From: a virus
Virus record (IMG/VR): IMGVR_UViG_3300049595_003185
Span: 1-47,554 of that record
Strand: one strand, 5' to 3'
DNA: 47,554 nucleotides
Positions within the stretch are counted from its first letter, which is position 1; each line of letters opens with the position of its first letter. A model generated the notes under the pieces. That model was given only the letters and a program-made list of their open reading frames with translations, was not told where the DNA came from and ran no database searches. Below are positions 20,792 through 28,045 of the stretch, in pieces. Both the position numbers and the translations under genes were made by a program.

Positions 20792-20872
20792 CGAGACACA
20801 CCACTCCCTGCCCCCACAGGGAGTGTCAGTCTCGCAGCCTCATGGCTGTCGGGAATTGTCAGACGATCTGAC
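20791..20872 (+). promoter_or_regulatory. Three-hairpin leader module B with palindrome copy 4
   Basis: Hairpin 1: outer GCGAGAC (20791-20797)/GTCTCGC (20829-20835), inner ACTCCCTG (20803-20810)/CAGGGAGT (20817-20824), loop CCCCCA. Hairpin 2: CAGCC-TCAT-GGCTG (20835-20848). Hairpin 3: GTCAGA-CGA-TCTGAC (20858-20872), followed by TAAATCAAACAACTAA. The module starts at the last base of the preceding TAG stop and ends 33 nt before the start at 20906. Confidence 0.65.
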
Positions 20873-20905
20873 TAAATCAAACAACTAACATGGAGAAAAC
20901 TAACC

Positions 20906-21520
20906 ATGCCCATAGCAAAACCCAACCTCGATGGCATCGGCGTCAAGCCGAAGGCCAGCACCAAGAAGAACTACCCCGAGCTGCCCAGCACTCCCGAGAC
21001 GGAGTCGCTGGTCGCCGACTACATCAACCTCGTCGCCGAGCTTGACGCCCTTGAGGGTGACATGAAGCTCAAGCGTTCGACGTTGGTCGAGCAAGCGCGG
21101 TCGTTCTTCTTCCCGCACTACCACGGCAAGACGGATGTCGAGTCGTCGGTCGAAGCCAAGTCCGCCACGGGCGAGTCGCTGCTCGTCACGTTCTCGTCCC
21201 GCTACAAAGCGGTGCCGGACGAGTCCCTGATCACCGACATCGTCGGCCCCGACCTGACCGAGCGGTTCTTCCAGAGCCGCTACGAGATCAAGATCGACGG
21301 CGACAAGATCCCCGTGGGCAAGGCCGACGAGCTGCTCGGCAAGATGGTCGAGCTGTTCCAGAGCTACAGCGCAGCCGATGCGCTCTCCCAAAAGTCGGTC
21401 ATCTGCCCGACGCCGGAGTTCCATACGGCACGGCACACGGCGTTGAGTGTTGAGCAGAACCTCGCCATCGACAACGCCTGCCCCATCGTGGTGTCGGTCA
21501 AGACGAAGGGCCGCAAGTAA
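20906..21520 (+). CDS. Hypothetical protein, 204 aa
   Basis: Not recognised. The N-terminal 30 residues are Lys/Pro-rich. A helical hairpin follows (residues about 31-65, ESLVADYINLVAELDALEGD then MKLKRSTLVEQARSFFF). The rest is alpha/beta: SLLVTFSSRYKAV, a strand, then DIVGPDLTERFFQSRYEIKI and ADELLGKMVELFQSYSAADA. Two Cys only. No catalytic motif is visible. It sits under palindrome module B and heads a run with the 70-aa gene, ligase and 165-aa gene, so a role in DNA metabolism is possible. Confidence 0.6.
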   Translation: MPIAKPNLDGIGVKPKASTKKNYPELPSTPETESLVADYINLVAELDALEGDMKLKRSTLVEQARSFFFPHYHGKTDVESSVEAKSATGESLLVTFSSRYKAVPDESLITDIVGPDLTERFFQSRYEIKIDGDKIPVGKADELLGKMVELFQSYSAADALSQKSVICPTPEFHTARHTALSVEQNLAIDNACPIVVSVKTKGRK

Positions 21521-21732
21521 TGGTATTAGGCCCGAACGATCCTCGAGCAATACGAGGGCTTCGCGCTCCCATTCCGGCTATCGCAAAGAAACTTGCGGCA
21601 GTTGTAGATGAATGGGGGCCGGAGTGCGACGACTACGAACCTCAATGCCCATGCTGTGTAGCGTGGAGCATCTATTGGGCGACCAACCGCTGCCCTTCGG
21701 CAGAGGAAGTCGCGTCCGCAATCATCCCATGA
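21520..21732 (+). CDS. Hypothetical Cys-containing protein, 70 aa
   Basis: Starts at ATG 21520, which overlaps the previous TAA by one base; the stop overlaps the ligase start (ATGA). PECDDYEPQCPCCVAWSIYW carries four cysteines (C-x6-CxCC) near the middle, which could bind a metal. The ends are helical. The tight coupling to the ligase gene suggests co-expression. Confidence 0.55.
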   Translation: MVLGPNDPRAIRGLRAPIPAIAKKLAAVVDEWGPECDDYEPQCPCCVAWSIYWATNRCPSAEEVASAIIP

Positions 21733-22355
21733 ACCCGCCAACCTATCCGGCCCGCCCGATGAACGGCGGGTCGCTGGAGAAAGCGCGTCAGAAAATCAAT
21801 CCTGATGCGTGGGTCTACGAACCGAAGATCAACGGCTGGCGCGTGCTGATCGACGTGAGGAACAAGCTCATGTGGTCACGCTACAACCAGCCGTCCTCGG
21901 TCGAGCATAAGTATGCGTCCGTCCTCGACAGACTCGCTGACGCGCTTCGCGGCGCGTTCTGCGACAAGCCGGTGTGGCTCGACGGCGAGATCCTCGGGCA
22001 GCGCGCCTCCTGCGTGGGGCGCGGTTCGCTCGTCGTGTTCGACGCGATCATACCGCACGCGGCGTTTAGCCCGTGGATTGAACAGCGTCGTTGGCTCGAC
22101 GTGGTCATGTCCGACGTGAGCGAAGACTGGGACATCAATGCCCTGCCCAAGCAGGACACGATCTACCGACTGCCTCATGTCGGTGACGCGGTCGCCGAGG
22201 GTTTCTACGAGAGACTCAAGGCGGCCAACGCACGGCTCGGAGTCGAGCTGTATGAAGGTGTCGTCGCCAAGCGCGCCGACAAAGCATACCCGATCCAACT
22301 CCGTTCTCCCGCACAGGAGACGACCGATTGGATCAAGCATCGTTGGAAATACTAG
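21729..22355 (+). CDS. ATP-dependent DNA ligase-like nucleotidyltransferase
   Basis: A 208-aa minimal ligase core. Motif I is EPKINGWR (K33 would be adenylylated; Asn replaces the usual Asp of KxDG). Motif III is WLDGEILG, motif IIIa GSLVVFDAI, motif IV YEGVVAKR, and motif V lies in TDWIKHRW. No OB-fold follows, so it ends right after motif V and is at the short end for phage ligases. It should seal nicks in phage DNA. The start is ATGA-coupled. Confidence 0.8.
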   Translation: MNPPTYPARPMNGGSLEKARQKINPDAWVYEPKINGWRVLIDVRNKLMWSRYNQPSSVEHKYASVLDRLADALRGAFCDKPVWLDGEILGQRASCVGRGSLVVFDAIIPHAAFSPWIEQRRWLDVVMSDVSEDWDINALPKQDTIYRLPHVGDAVAEGFYERLKAANARLGVELYEGVVAKRADKAYPIQLRSPAQETTDWIKHRWKY

Positions 22356-22368
22356 AAAGGAGTGAAGC

Positions 22369-22866
22369 ATGAAGATGTCCATTGAAGCAGCGATGGAGAT
22401 ATGGAAAGCCGGCGGCGGCGTTGCCGCCGTCGAGTGGCAGGAGAAGGCCGGATGGAAGCGCGGTTGCCCCGTGTATCGCCGCCGTGCCACGCCTGTCTAC
22501 TGCTTGGAATACGAACGTCGGGATCTTGAACGTCTCGCCGACGACGAGACTCGTTCCGGAGCGGATCGTTATTGGTCAATGATCTTGGCCAATGTGACGC
22601 ACCGCTACCCCAAGGTTCGCAAGATCATCGCCGTCGTTGACGCAGCCAGCCTGCGTTCCTCGTGCGAGGACGCCAAGATCCCCGTGCCACAACGCAATGT
22701 TGATGGTTCGTGGAACTTGGGTGGCGTAGCCGCCTCGGCCGCTGTATGGGCCGAGAGCGCACGCAAGTTCACCGAAGCATTCGGCCCGAGGCATGAAGCC
22801 GAACCACGCTACGTGTGGCAGGAGCTTGCCAAAAGGCTTGCCTCTGTCGCTGTGCCTCTATCATAA
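22369..22866 (+). CDS. Hypothetical protein, 165 aa
   Basis: Not recognised. Mixed alpha/beta, with many Trp and Arg; the C-terminal half is helical (ASAAVWAESARKFTEAFGPR, YVWQELAKRLASVAV). It contains a CLEYERRDLERLADDETRSG stretch and a VRKIIAVVDAASL strand. It has a clear ribosome-binding site (AAAGGAG, 7-8 nt before the ATG) and follows the ligase by 13 nt, so it is probably the last gene of that transcription unit. Confidence 0.55.
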   Translation: MKMSIEAAMEIWKAGGGVAAVEWQEKAGWKRGCPVYRRRATPVYCLEYERRDLERLADDETRSGADRYWSMILANVTHRYPKVRKIIAVVDAASLRSSCEDAKIPVPQRNVDGSWNLGGVAASAAVWAESARKFTEAFGPRHEAEPRYVWQELAKRLASVAVPLS

Positions 22867-22879
22867 CCTACCAAGTTAT

Positions 22880-22957
22880 GAGACCCGCGCCCCCTGCCCC
22901 CACGGGGGGCGTCAGTCTCGCAACTGAAGTTGCCGAGATTAGTCAGGCCATCTGACT
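22880..22957 (+). promoter_or_regulatory. Three-hairpin leader module C with palindrome copy 5
   Basis: Hairpin 1: outer GAGAC (22880-22884)/GTCTC (22915-22919), inner GCCCCCTG (22889-22896)/CGGGGGGC (22903-22910) with the same CCCCCA loop as module B. Hairpin 2: GCAAC-TGAA-GTTGC (22920-22933). Hairpin 3: AGTCAGG-CCA-TCTGACT (22941-22957), closing with a G-U pair, then AATAACCTC. Compared with module B, positions in the inner stem change on both sides (A-T to G-C, T-A to C-G), keeping the pairing. Confidence 0.65.
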
Positions 22958-22996
22958 AATAACCTCAACACCCACTAGAAAGAAAACCAAAAACCT

Positions 22997-24712
22997 ATGC
23001 CCATTAAATACTACACGTCGCATCTGAAGACCGTGGTGGACGACCATCACATCGACTATCGGACACGCGGACGTTTGCCCGAGACCTACGACGTGACGTG
23101 GGTCGACAAGCGGCACCCCTGCAAGACGGGTTGCTGGAAGTTCAACCACGCCACGGGTCGCCACGAGATCCGCTTGTCGGTCGTGGCTTACCCCACGATC
23201 GCCAAAGGCGGACCGGCCGAAGGCAAGCGCATTGCGGTTCCCGACTTGTATCGCAATGTCTACGAGCATGAGGCAGCTCATTCGCTCTACACGGACAAAG
23301 ACCTCATCGGTCTCGGCAAGGAGTTGGCCTCACGGAAGATTCCGTGGCGGCTGATGAACTTGTTTGAGGACTGCCGCATCGAGCGTCTGTGGATACGGAA
23401 CGAACGCAGCTTCAAGCAGTTCGGCTGGAAGCGTTGGGAGCCGCATGGCGATCCCGACAAGACAAGTGCGACAGGTTTGCTGTTTGCCTTGAAGAACGAG
23501 GGCGTCACGCCGGGCGGTCGTTTGCCCACGGCTGTCGTCCGTCACTTCAGCAAGCACAAGAACCTGCGCTCAGTCGTCCGCTACTTCAGCGACATCCTCC
23601 GTGCGCCGGACACCAAGAGCCTGATTCCCATTCTGGAACGCTGGCTCAAGGAGTTCCCTGCCACGGGCGACGACACGATGGAGGGCGAAGGCGGCGACGG
23701 CACCGGCGATTTGGGAGAGGCCATCGGCGAGGCAAGCGGCGGCACCAAGCCGTCCGATGTCAAAGCCAAGGATCCCAAGGGGAACGGCGCTGCGCGTGAC
23801 AAAGCCGAATCGTCATCATCCGGCGAGGACGGCGATGGCGGCAAGCCAAGTGAAGAAAGCACCCGCGCCAAGAGTTGCGAGACACCCTCGCATGGCTCCG
23901 GCGCGGTTGGCGGCAAGGCGTCGGCGGTCATCCCGACTTCGGACGACGAGACGCGTTACGCGTTGATGCTTTCCCGCATGTTGGCATCGGCCTTCCGCAA
24001 GAAAGGCGCCACGGCCAAGGGGCCGACCTCGGTCGCTTCTCGCAAGCTCAACATGCGCGGCATCATCCGCCGCGATTGGCTGCGTCCGTTCATCGGCAAG
24101 GTGTTCGGCAACACGAGCAAGCCGCATATCCCGCTCGTCATCGACTGCTCCGGCAGCATGGCGGCCCTCACGTTTGTCGATCGCGAATGCAAAGTCAGCA
24201 AGCGCACCGACGATTGCGCCCGCATCCTCGTGCGTGCGTTCAACGAGCTAACACGGCGCGGCCTCATCACCTGCACTGTCTATTGCACGGCGCAAGGTGG
24301 CTGCCATGCACGCGCTGTCTTGCCCGTGCGTGAGGCGGACATCACCGGACGCGGCAGCAAGATACGCATCGAAGCCTTCAGCGGCAACGAGGGTATCGGC
24401 AAGACGCTGCGACCGATGACCACGGATGCTTTGTATAACTACGAGCATCCCAAAACGACAGGCTCGTTCTTCAACGAGATCGTCGCCAACTCGAAAGTCG
24501 CCATCGTCTACACCGACGGCCAGATCACCGACGCTCCCGTCAATCGTGTCCCGTTGCACGCACGCGGTCTCTATACCGTGGGCGTTTACGCGGGCGTTCA
24601 CGACTTCACCGAGGAGCTTCGCAAACACTTCGACTATGCGGTCAGCCGCAACTCGTTGTGGTCGGTCGCCGATGCGCTTGTCCGCACGATGCAGACCATC
24701 CCGACCAAGTAA
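22997..24712 (+). CDS. Metallopeptidase-like vWA protein (CobT-like partner of AAA+)
   Basis: A 571-aa protein. The N-terminal domain has YEHEAAHSLYTD, an HExxH zinc motif (H91-E92...H95). Residues about 220-330 are a low-complexity Gly/Asp/Ser/Lys linker. The C-terminal vWA domain has a MIDAS motif DCSGS (D383, S385, S387) and a later IVYTDGQITD. This layout, with the AAA+ gene next, resembles the cobaltochelatase CobT/CobS and MoxR-vWA pairs, in which the vWA protein is the substrate adaptor of the ATPase. No cobalamin genes are here, so a protein-remodelling or protease role is more likely. Confidence 0.75.
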   Translation: MPIKYYTSHLKTVVDDHHIDYRTRGRLPETYDVTWVDKRHPCKTGCWKFNHATGRHEIRLSVVAYPTIAKGGPAEGKRIAVPDLYRNVYEHEAAHSLYTDKDLIGLGKELASRKIPWRLMNLFEDCRIERLWIRNERSFKQFGWKRWEPHGDPDKTSATGLLFALKNEGVTPGGRLPTAVVRHFSKHKNLRSVVRYFSDILRAPDTKSLIPILERWLKEFPATGDDTMEGEGGDGTGDLGEAIGEASGGTKPSDVKAKDPKGNGAARDKAESSSSGEDGDGGKPSEESTRAKSCETPSHGSGAVGGKASAVIPTSDDETRYALMLSRMLASAFRKKGATAKGPTSVASRKLNMRGIIRRDWLRPFIGKVFGNTSKPHIPLVIDCSGSMAALTFVDRECKVSKRTDDCARILVRAFNELTRRGLITCTVYCTAQGGCHARAVLPVREADITGRGSKIRIEAFSGNEGIGKTLRPMTTDALYNYEHPKTTGSFFNEIVANSKVAIVYTDGQITDAPVNRVPLHARGLYTVGVYAGVHDFTEELRKHFDYAVSRNSLWSVADALVRTMQTIPTK

Positions 24713-24720
24713 CTCCGCTC

Positions 24721-24807
24721 GGGAGACACAGCGCCCCTTCCAATTCCGGAGGGGGCGCACGTCTCCCCGCAACCCATGTTGCGGAGGAGTTTGTCAGACA
24801 GTCTGAC
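24721..24807 (+). promoter_or_regulatory. Three-hairpin leader module D with palindrome copy 6
   Basis: Hairpin 1: outer GGGAGAC (24721-24727)/GTCTCCC (24761-24767), inner GCGCCCC (24731-24737)/GGGGCGC (24752-24758). Hairpin 2: CCGCAAC-CCAT-GTTGCGG (24767-24784). Hairpin 3: GTCAGA-CAG-TCTGAC (24793-24807), then TAAACAAAACGATAG. The palindrome ends 39 nt before the start at 24847, as in module C. Confidence 0.65.
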
Positions 24808-24846
24808 TAAACAAAACGATAGAAACTACAGAAAGAAACAAAACCT

Positions 24847-26181
24847 ATGGGTAAATACACAAACGAACAAATCAACGGCATGTCTTATGGCGTAGCCAAA
24901 GCCGCTGTCCGTGAGGAATACGGCAAAGACGGAGCCAAGGGCTGGTGGGTCTCGGAGGCAACGACGGATCTGCTCAAGTCCCTGCTCAAAGGCGAGGTCA
25001 CTCCCGCCGATGCGATGGCCAAAGTCGTGGCGGCCAAGGCTGCCAAGGCCGGACTGCCCACGGGCGGCGGGGGCATCGACCCCACGGCGCTCAAGCCGAT
25101 CGAGGACAAGCTCAACGACTTGGCGGCCAAGCAAGTTGTGCTCGACGCCGAGACCAAGAAGCTGATCGGCGACCTCGACAGCGAGACGCGCAAGATGCTC
25201 GGCGAAACCAACGACACGTTCGTCAAGTTGCAGGACGAGATCAAAGCGGCGCTCGCGGCTGGCCCGAAAGCGGCGGCGGCCATCGCCCCGCTCCTCGGCG
25301 TGGCTACCACGTCGTCGTCTGATCCCGTGCTGGCTGTGCTGGAGCGTTACTGCGCTCCAGGTCGCGCCGTCAAGCCCGTCATCGTTCGCGGTGAGCCGGG
25401 CAGCGGCAAGACCTACGGCGCACGCTTGCACGGCCAGACTGCAGGGTTCGATCGCTACATCGAGTTCGGCATCCACGAGCAGACTGAGGCCAGCGAGTTC
25501 CTCGGCAACTTGTCGCCCGATCCGGCCATCGGCTGGATGGACGGCCCGTTGACCGAAGCGTTCCGCGCAGCAGCCAGCGGCTTGACCGTGTTGCTCTGCC
25601 TCGACGAGTATTACCGCTCAATGGGCGGCGCACGCACGCCGTTGCTCACGGCGACCTCTCCCGCCCGCTTGCCGAGCGGTGAGAAGGTCTACCGCCTCCG
25701 CACCGGCCGCGCCATCCTCGACCCTGCCACGGGGGCTTACGTCTCCGAGGTCATCGAGGCGCCTGTCTGCAACCTCGCCATCGTCGCCACGACCAACGTC
25801 GGCGCGCAGTTCAACGTCGATCTCGGCTGCCCCGCCGAGCGCGAACGCTTCAAAGCCGTTCACGTGGACGTTGACGAGGCCAAGCTCCGCTCGGTCTGCG
25901 CTGCCGTCGCATCGGCCAAGGGCTTCAGCCCCGCCGTGGTGGAACGCATCATCGCGTTCTACCGCCAATGCAAGATCCTCAAGCAGGACGGATTCGTCGA
26001 GCATTGCCCGTCGACCCGACTCCTGTCCGAGGCCATCGAGTTCGCCGACAGCGAGACGAACATCAAGTCGTCGATCCGCGACATCGGCATCGACATCTGG
26101 GCGGGCCTGACCATCGAAGGCAAGCCCGAGACCGAGCAGATCAAGCGCATCGACGCGGCTCTCAACAAGGCGTTCGCATAA
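24847..26181 (+). CDS. AAA+ ATPase, MoxR/CobS-like
   Basis: A 444-aa protein. Residues 1-165 are an N-terminal region with a helical, coiled-coil-like part (LKPIEDKLNDLAAKQVVLDA to about 140). The AAA+ core has Walker A GEPGSGKT (182-189), Walker B LLCLDE (249-254), and a sensor-like strand LAIVATTNVG followed by an Arg-finger-type ERERFK. This is the MoxR/CobS class, which works with a vWA partner, here the gene directly upstream. It probably forms a hexamer that remodels a phage or host protein complex. Confidence 0.8.
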   Translation: MGKYTNEQINGMSYGVAKAAVREEYGKDGAKGWWVSEATTDLLKSLLKGEVTPADAMAKVVAAKAAKAGLPTGGGGIDPTALKPIEDKLNDLAAKQVVLDAETKKLIGDLDSETRKMLGETNDTFVKLQDEIKAALAAGPKAAAAIAPLLGVATTSSSDPVLAVLERYCAPGRAVKPVIVRGEPGSGKTYGARLHGQTAGFDRYIEFGIHEQTEASEFLGNLSPDPAIGWMDGPLTEAFRAAASGLTVLLCLDEYYRSMGGARTPLLTATSPARLPSGEKVYRLRTGRAILDPATGAYVSEVIEAPVCNLAIVATTNVGAQFNVDLGCPAERERFKAVHVDVDEAKLRSVCAAVASAKGFSPAVVERIIAFYRQCKILKQDGFVEHCPSTRLLSEAIEFADSETNIKSSIRDIGIDIWAGLTIEGKPETEQIKRIDAALNKAFA

Positions 26182-26199
26182 CCTGATCACCTTGCAACC

Positions 26200-26227
26200 G
26201 CCCCTCTCCCAGAAACGGGAGGGGGGC
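26200..26227 (+). terminator. GC-rich hairpin after the AAA+ gene
   Basis: CCCCTCTCCC (26201-26210) pairs with GGGAGGGGGG (26217-26226) with one G-U, extended by G26200-C26227. The loop is AGAAAC. It is followed by ATTTCATC, not a strong T-run. It may be a weak terminator closing the AAA+/vWA unit or a module hairpin without its palindrome. Confidence 0.45.
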
Positions 26228-26260
26228 ATTTCATCAACCAAGAAAGGAAACAAAACCATG

Positions 26261-26488
26261 TTAGAAATCATCACCCGTCCGCTCCTCACCGGAGATACCG
26301 AACTCGACTACGCCGACATCCCCACGCCGGAACACGTCGAGGCCGAAGTCCAACGCATCGAATACGAGCGCAACTCGTGGGCCCGCAAACGCTATTCGGC
26401 GTTCGCCAACTACGACGTTGACGCACTCACCTTCGACGAGCCGGGCTTCATTGTCCCAGACCATGAACCCGTGGAGGAGTTTCTATGA
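26261..26488 (+). CDS. Hypothetical acidic protein, 75 aa
   Basis: Not recognised. A beta-like N-terminus (LEIITRPLLTGDTELDYADI) is followed by a charged helix (VEAEVQRIEYERNSWARKRY) and an acidic C-terminus. The start at ATG 26261 has AGAAAGGAAACAAAACC before it (AAAGGA about 10 nt upstream); an in-frame earlier start would run through the hairpin. The stop overlaps the next gene (ATGA). Confidence 0.55.
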   Translation, partial: LEIITRPLLTGDTELDYADIPTPEHVEAEVQRIEYERNSWARKRYSAFANYDVDALTFDEPGFIVPDHEPVEEFL

Positions 26489-26655
26489 AAACTGATTCAC
26501 ACATCCTCGAAGCGGCGGCGCACTTCAACGCGCACCACGATTACAGCATCGACGCGATCCTGACCTTCGTGTCCGTGGCCTTGCACCACGCGCACCAAGT
26601 CCAACTCGCTCGCGTCAAAGCACAAGACCCGCAACTAGAACTACCTATCGAGTAA
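26485..26655 (+). CDS. Hypothetical His-rich helical protein, 56 aa
   Basis: MKTDSHILEAAAHFNAHHDY, then SIDAILTFVSVALHHAHQVQ and a polar tail. It is helical with seven His residues, several in HH pairs, so metal binding is conceivable. The ATGA overlap with the preceding gene and the 6-nt gap to the next start support it. Confidence 0.55.
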   Translation: MKTDSHILEAAAHFNAHHDYSIDAILTFVSVALHHAHQVQLARVKAQDPQLELPIE

Positions 26656-26661
26656 AACATT

Positions 26662-26982
26662 ATGAGCATCATGGACATCATGGAAGACATCAAACACAAC
26701 GTCGATGCGGCGTTTGCCACACGGCAGATCGCACGTGTCGTCACGGCATACGAGCTATCGCACGATGCATACAAACAGCCGAGCTTCGAGCGCGGCTGCC
26801 AGGGCAAAGCCAACCTTGGCCGCAACTTCGTGCGCCAAGCCAACCGCATCGCTCGCAAGCGCAGCAAACGCTACGGCGTCTATCGTTGCCCGCATTGCGA
26901 CGGCGCTCACCTAACAACCAAGTTGGATCGGCAGGATCAATACGCTCCGCTGCTCCACGTAACCAAGGAGGTAAATAAATGA
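26662..26982 (+). CDS. Basic protein with CPHCDGAHLT zinc-finger-like motif
   Basis: A 106-aa protein. A helical N-terminus (residues 1-35) is followed by a basic stretch (RQANRIARKRSKRYGVY) and RCPHCDGAHLTTK, a CxxC-x3-H motif in a beta-hairpin. This mirrors the 84-aa protein at 11080 (VYLCPFCNKWH). These may be paralogues or share a common phage fold that binds nucleic acid. The stop overlaps the next ATG, and AAGGAGG in its 3' end is the next gene's ribosome site. Confidence 0.6.
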   Translation: MSIMDIMEDIKHNVDAAFATRQIARVVTAYELSHDAYKQPSFERGCQGKANLGRNFVRQANRIARKRSKRYGVYRCPHCDGAHLTTKLDRQDQYAPLLHVTKEVNK

Positions 26983-27230
26983 GTAACTACGAAACACTCA
27001 AAGAAGTAATCGGAAGGTATCACGATGACGCGCAAAAAAAGCTCATCGACAACAACAACGAGATCGAAATCTTGCGAAAGAAATTGGCTGACCGCCACAA
27101 CAGATACCAAGTTGACCCCAACGAAATGTTGGCTGCGGCAGACGAACGCTACAAGTTGGAGATCCGCGCCGAGTATTATCGCGGCATCGCTGACTTCTCG
27201 CGTGATCTGATTCGGAGGTTCAGCGTATGA
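26979..27230 (+). CDS. Coiled-coil protein, 83 aa
   Basis: Almost entirely helical and charged: YETLKEVIGRYHDDAQKKLI then DNNNEIEILRKKLADRHNRY with heptad-like spacing, and a second helix (MLAAADERYKLEIRAEYYRG). No known motif. It has a strong Shine-Dalgarno (AAGGAGG), with the start ATGA-coupled to the zinc-finger-like gene. The stop overlaps the next start. Confidence 0.55.
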   Translation: MSNYETLKEVIGRYHDDAQKKLIDNNNEIEILRKKLADRHNRYQVDPNEMLAAADERYKLEIRAEYYRGIADFSRDLIRRFSV

Positions 27231-27391
27231 TCTCATTTCAACAACAAGGCGATTTACAATGGCTCCAGATCGGGCGCGGAAAGCCTCGCCTTGAGCTATA
27301 TCTCCGTGGCTGGCATTGGGCGTGGCGCGACTACGGCAATGTCCTCACAATCGCTATTCCCGGCCTCGTTCTTCGCTGGCTGCGGTATTAA
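27227..27391 (+). CDS. Hypothetical protein, 54 aa
   Basis: MISFQQQGDLQWLQIGRGKP, then RLELYLRGWHWAWRDYGNVL and a hydrophobic C-terminus (TIAIPGLVLRWLRY). It is Trp-rich with alternating polar and hydrophobic residues. It reads as a small beta-sheet protein with a possible membrane-contacting end. It starts at an ATGA overlap. Confidence 0.5.
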   Translation: MISFQQQGDLQWLQIGRGKPRLELYLRGWHWAWRDYGNVLTIAIPGLVLRWLRY

Positions 27392-27442
27392 TTGAACGCG
27401 TAATAACCTAACTTAGTCTTAACCTTAATGGAGAAACCAACT

Positions 27443-27742
27443 ATGAAACATCGAGATCTCACCACTCCCCTGCTCGATCCCGAGGTGTATATCCACCTCG
27501 CCCGAGTCCTCAACGTGCAACCCAAACCCAAAGGCCCGAGCCTCTGGCACCGGCTGGCGAAGTTCGCCGCTCAATTCAAGGGCAAAGGATCCAGCGGCGG
27601 CGCCCTCTGGCTGGCTCTGTTCCTTGTAGCATGTAGCCCGAGGCCCGAGCCGAGAGCCATTGACCATGCAAGTTTGGTCTGGGTGCAACCGAAGCAGAAC
27701 GATAAACCCAAAGCCGGAACCCTTCCGCGCTTTGAATTCTAG
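27443..27742 (+). CDS. Membrane protein with internal lipobox-like LVAC
   Basis: A 99-aa protein (an upstream in-frame ATG at 27428 would add 5 residues). After a basic cytosolic-like part comes a hydrophobic stretch GGALWLALFLVACSPRPEPR at about residues 52-71, ending in L-V-A-C-S, a lipobox pattern. A lipoprotein signal 50 residues from the N-terminus is unusual. Either it is an anchored protein processed there, or translation begins internally. The polar C-terminus would be outside the membrane, as in an outer-membrane spanin. Confidence 0.5.
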   Translation: MKHRDLTTPLLDPEVYIHLARVLNVQPKPKGPSLWHRLAKFAAQFKGKGSSGGALWLALFLVACSPRPEPRAIDHASLVWVQPKQNDKPKAGTLPRFEF

Positions 27743-27758
27743 AAAGGAAAACCAACCT

Positions 27759-28007
27759 ATGTTTGCAACCGAGAAAACGCTCAAGGACGCCCCTATCAAA
27801 CTCAAGGGCATCCGCGTCAAACATTCCTGCGGCTTCGTCAACAAGGCGGCCTGCAAGAAATTCATCATGGGCTACGCCAAGGAGTCCCGTCACCATACGT
27901 TTAGTCGTTTAGATCCAGCTATTTACGACGAACTTAACGGCGTCCTCCGCAAGCACATGCGGTCGATCGTGGTCCGCAACCCTAGTTTTGGAAAGACCAT
28001 CCGATAA
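27759..28007 (+). CDS. Small basic protein, 82 aa
   Basis: Resembles a small phage protein type with a KEFxxxYA...RxHxFxRxxxxxY pattern: FIMGYAKESRHHTFSRLDPA then YDELNGVLRKHMRSIVVRNP and a final KT. The charge and helices suggest DNA binding or a histone-like role, but this is inferred. Two Cys occur in the N-terminal part. AAAGGA precedes the CAACCTATG start; an in-frame ATG at 27660 lies inside the previous gene. Confidence 0.55.
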   Translation: MFATEKTLKDAPIKLKGIRVKHSCGFVNKAACKKFIMGYAKESRHHTFSRLDPAIYDELNGVLRKHMRSIVVRNPSFGKTIR

Positions 28008-28045
28008 GGGACTTGCGCGTAGTAATAACCTCGCTACCTTGCCGA

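Noticed and set aside
20551-20871. 106-codon plus-strand frame across palindrome copy 4
   Set aside because: Only its first part is protein-like and belongs to the broken gene; the rest runs through module B and is Arg/His-rich.
18961-24807. CRISPR array from the repeated palindromes
   Set aside because: Copies are separated by whole genes, not by short spacers, and no cas genes are present.
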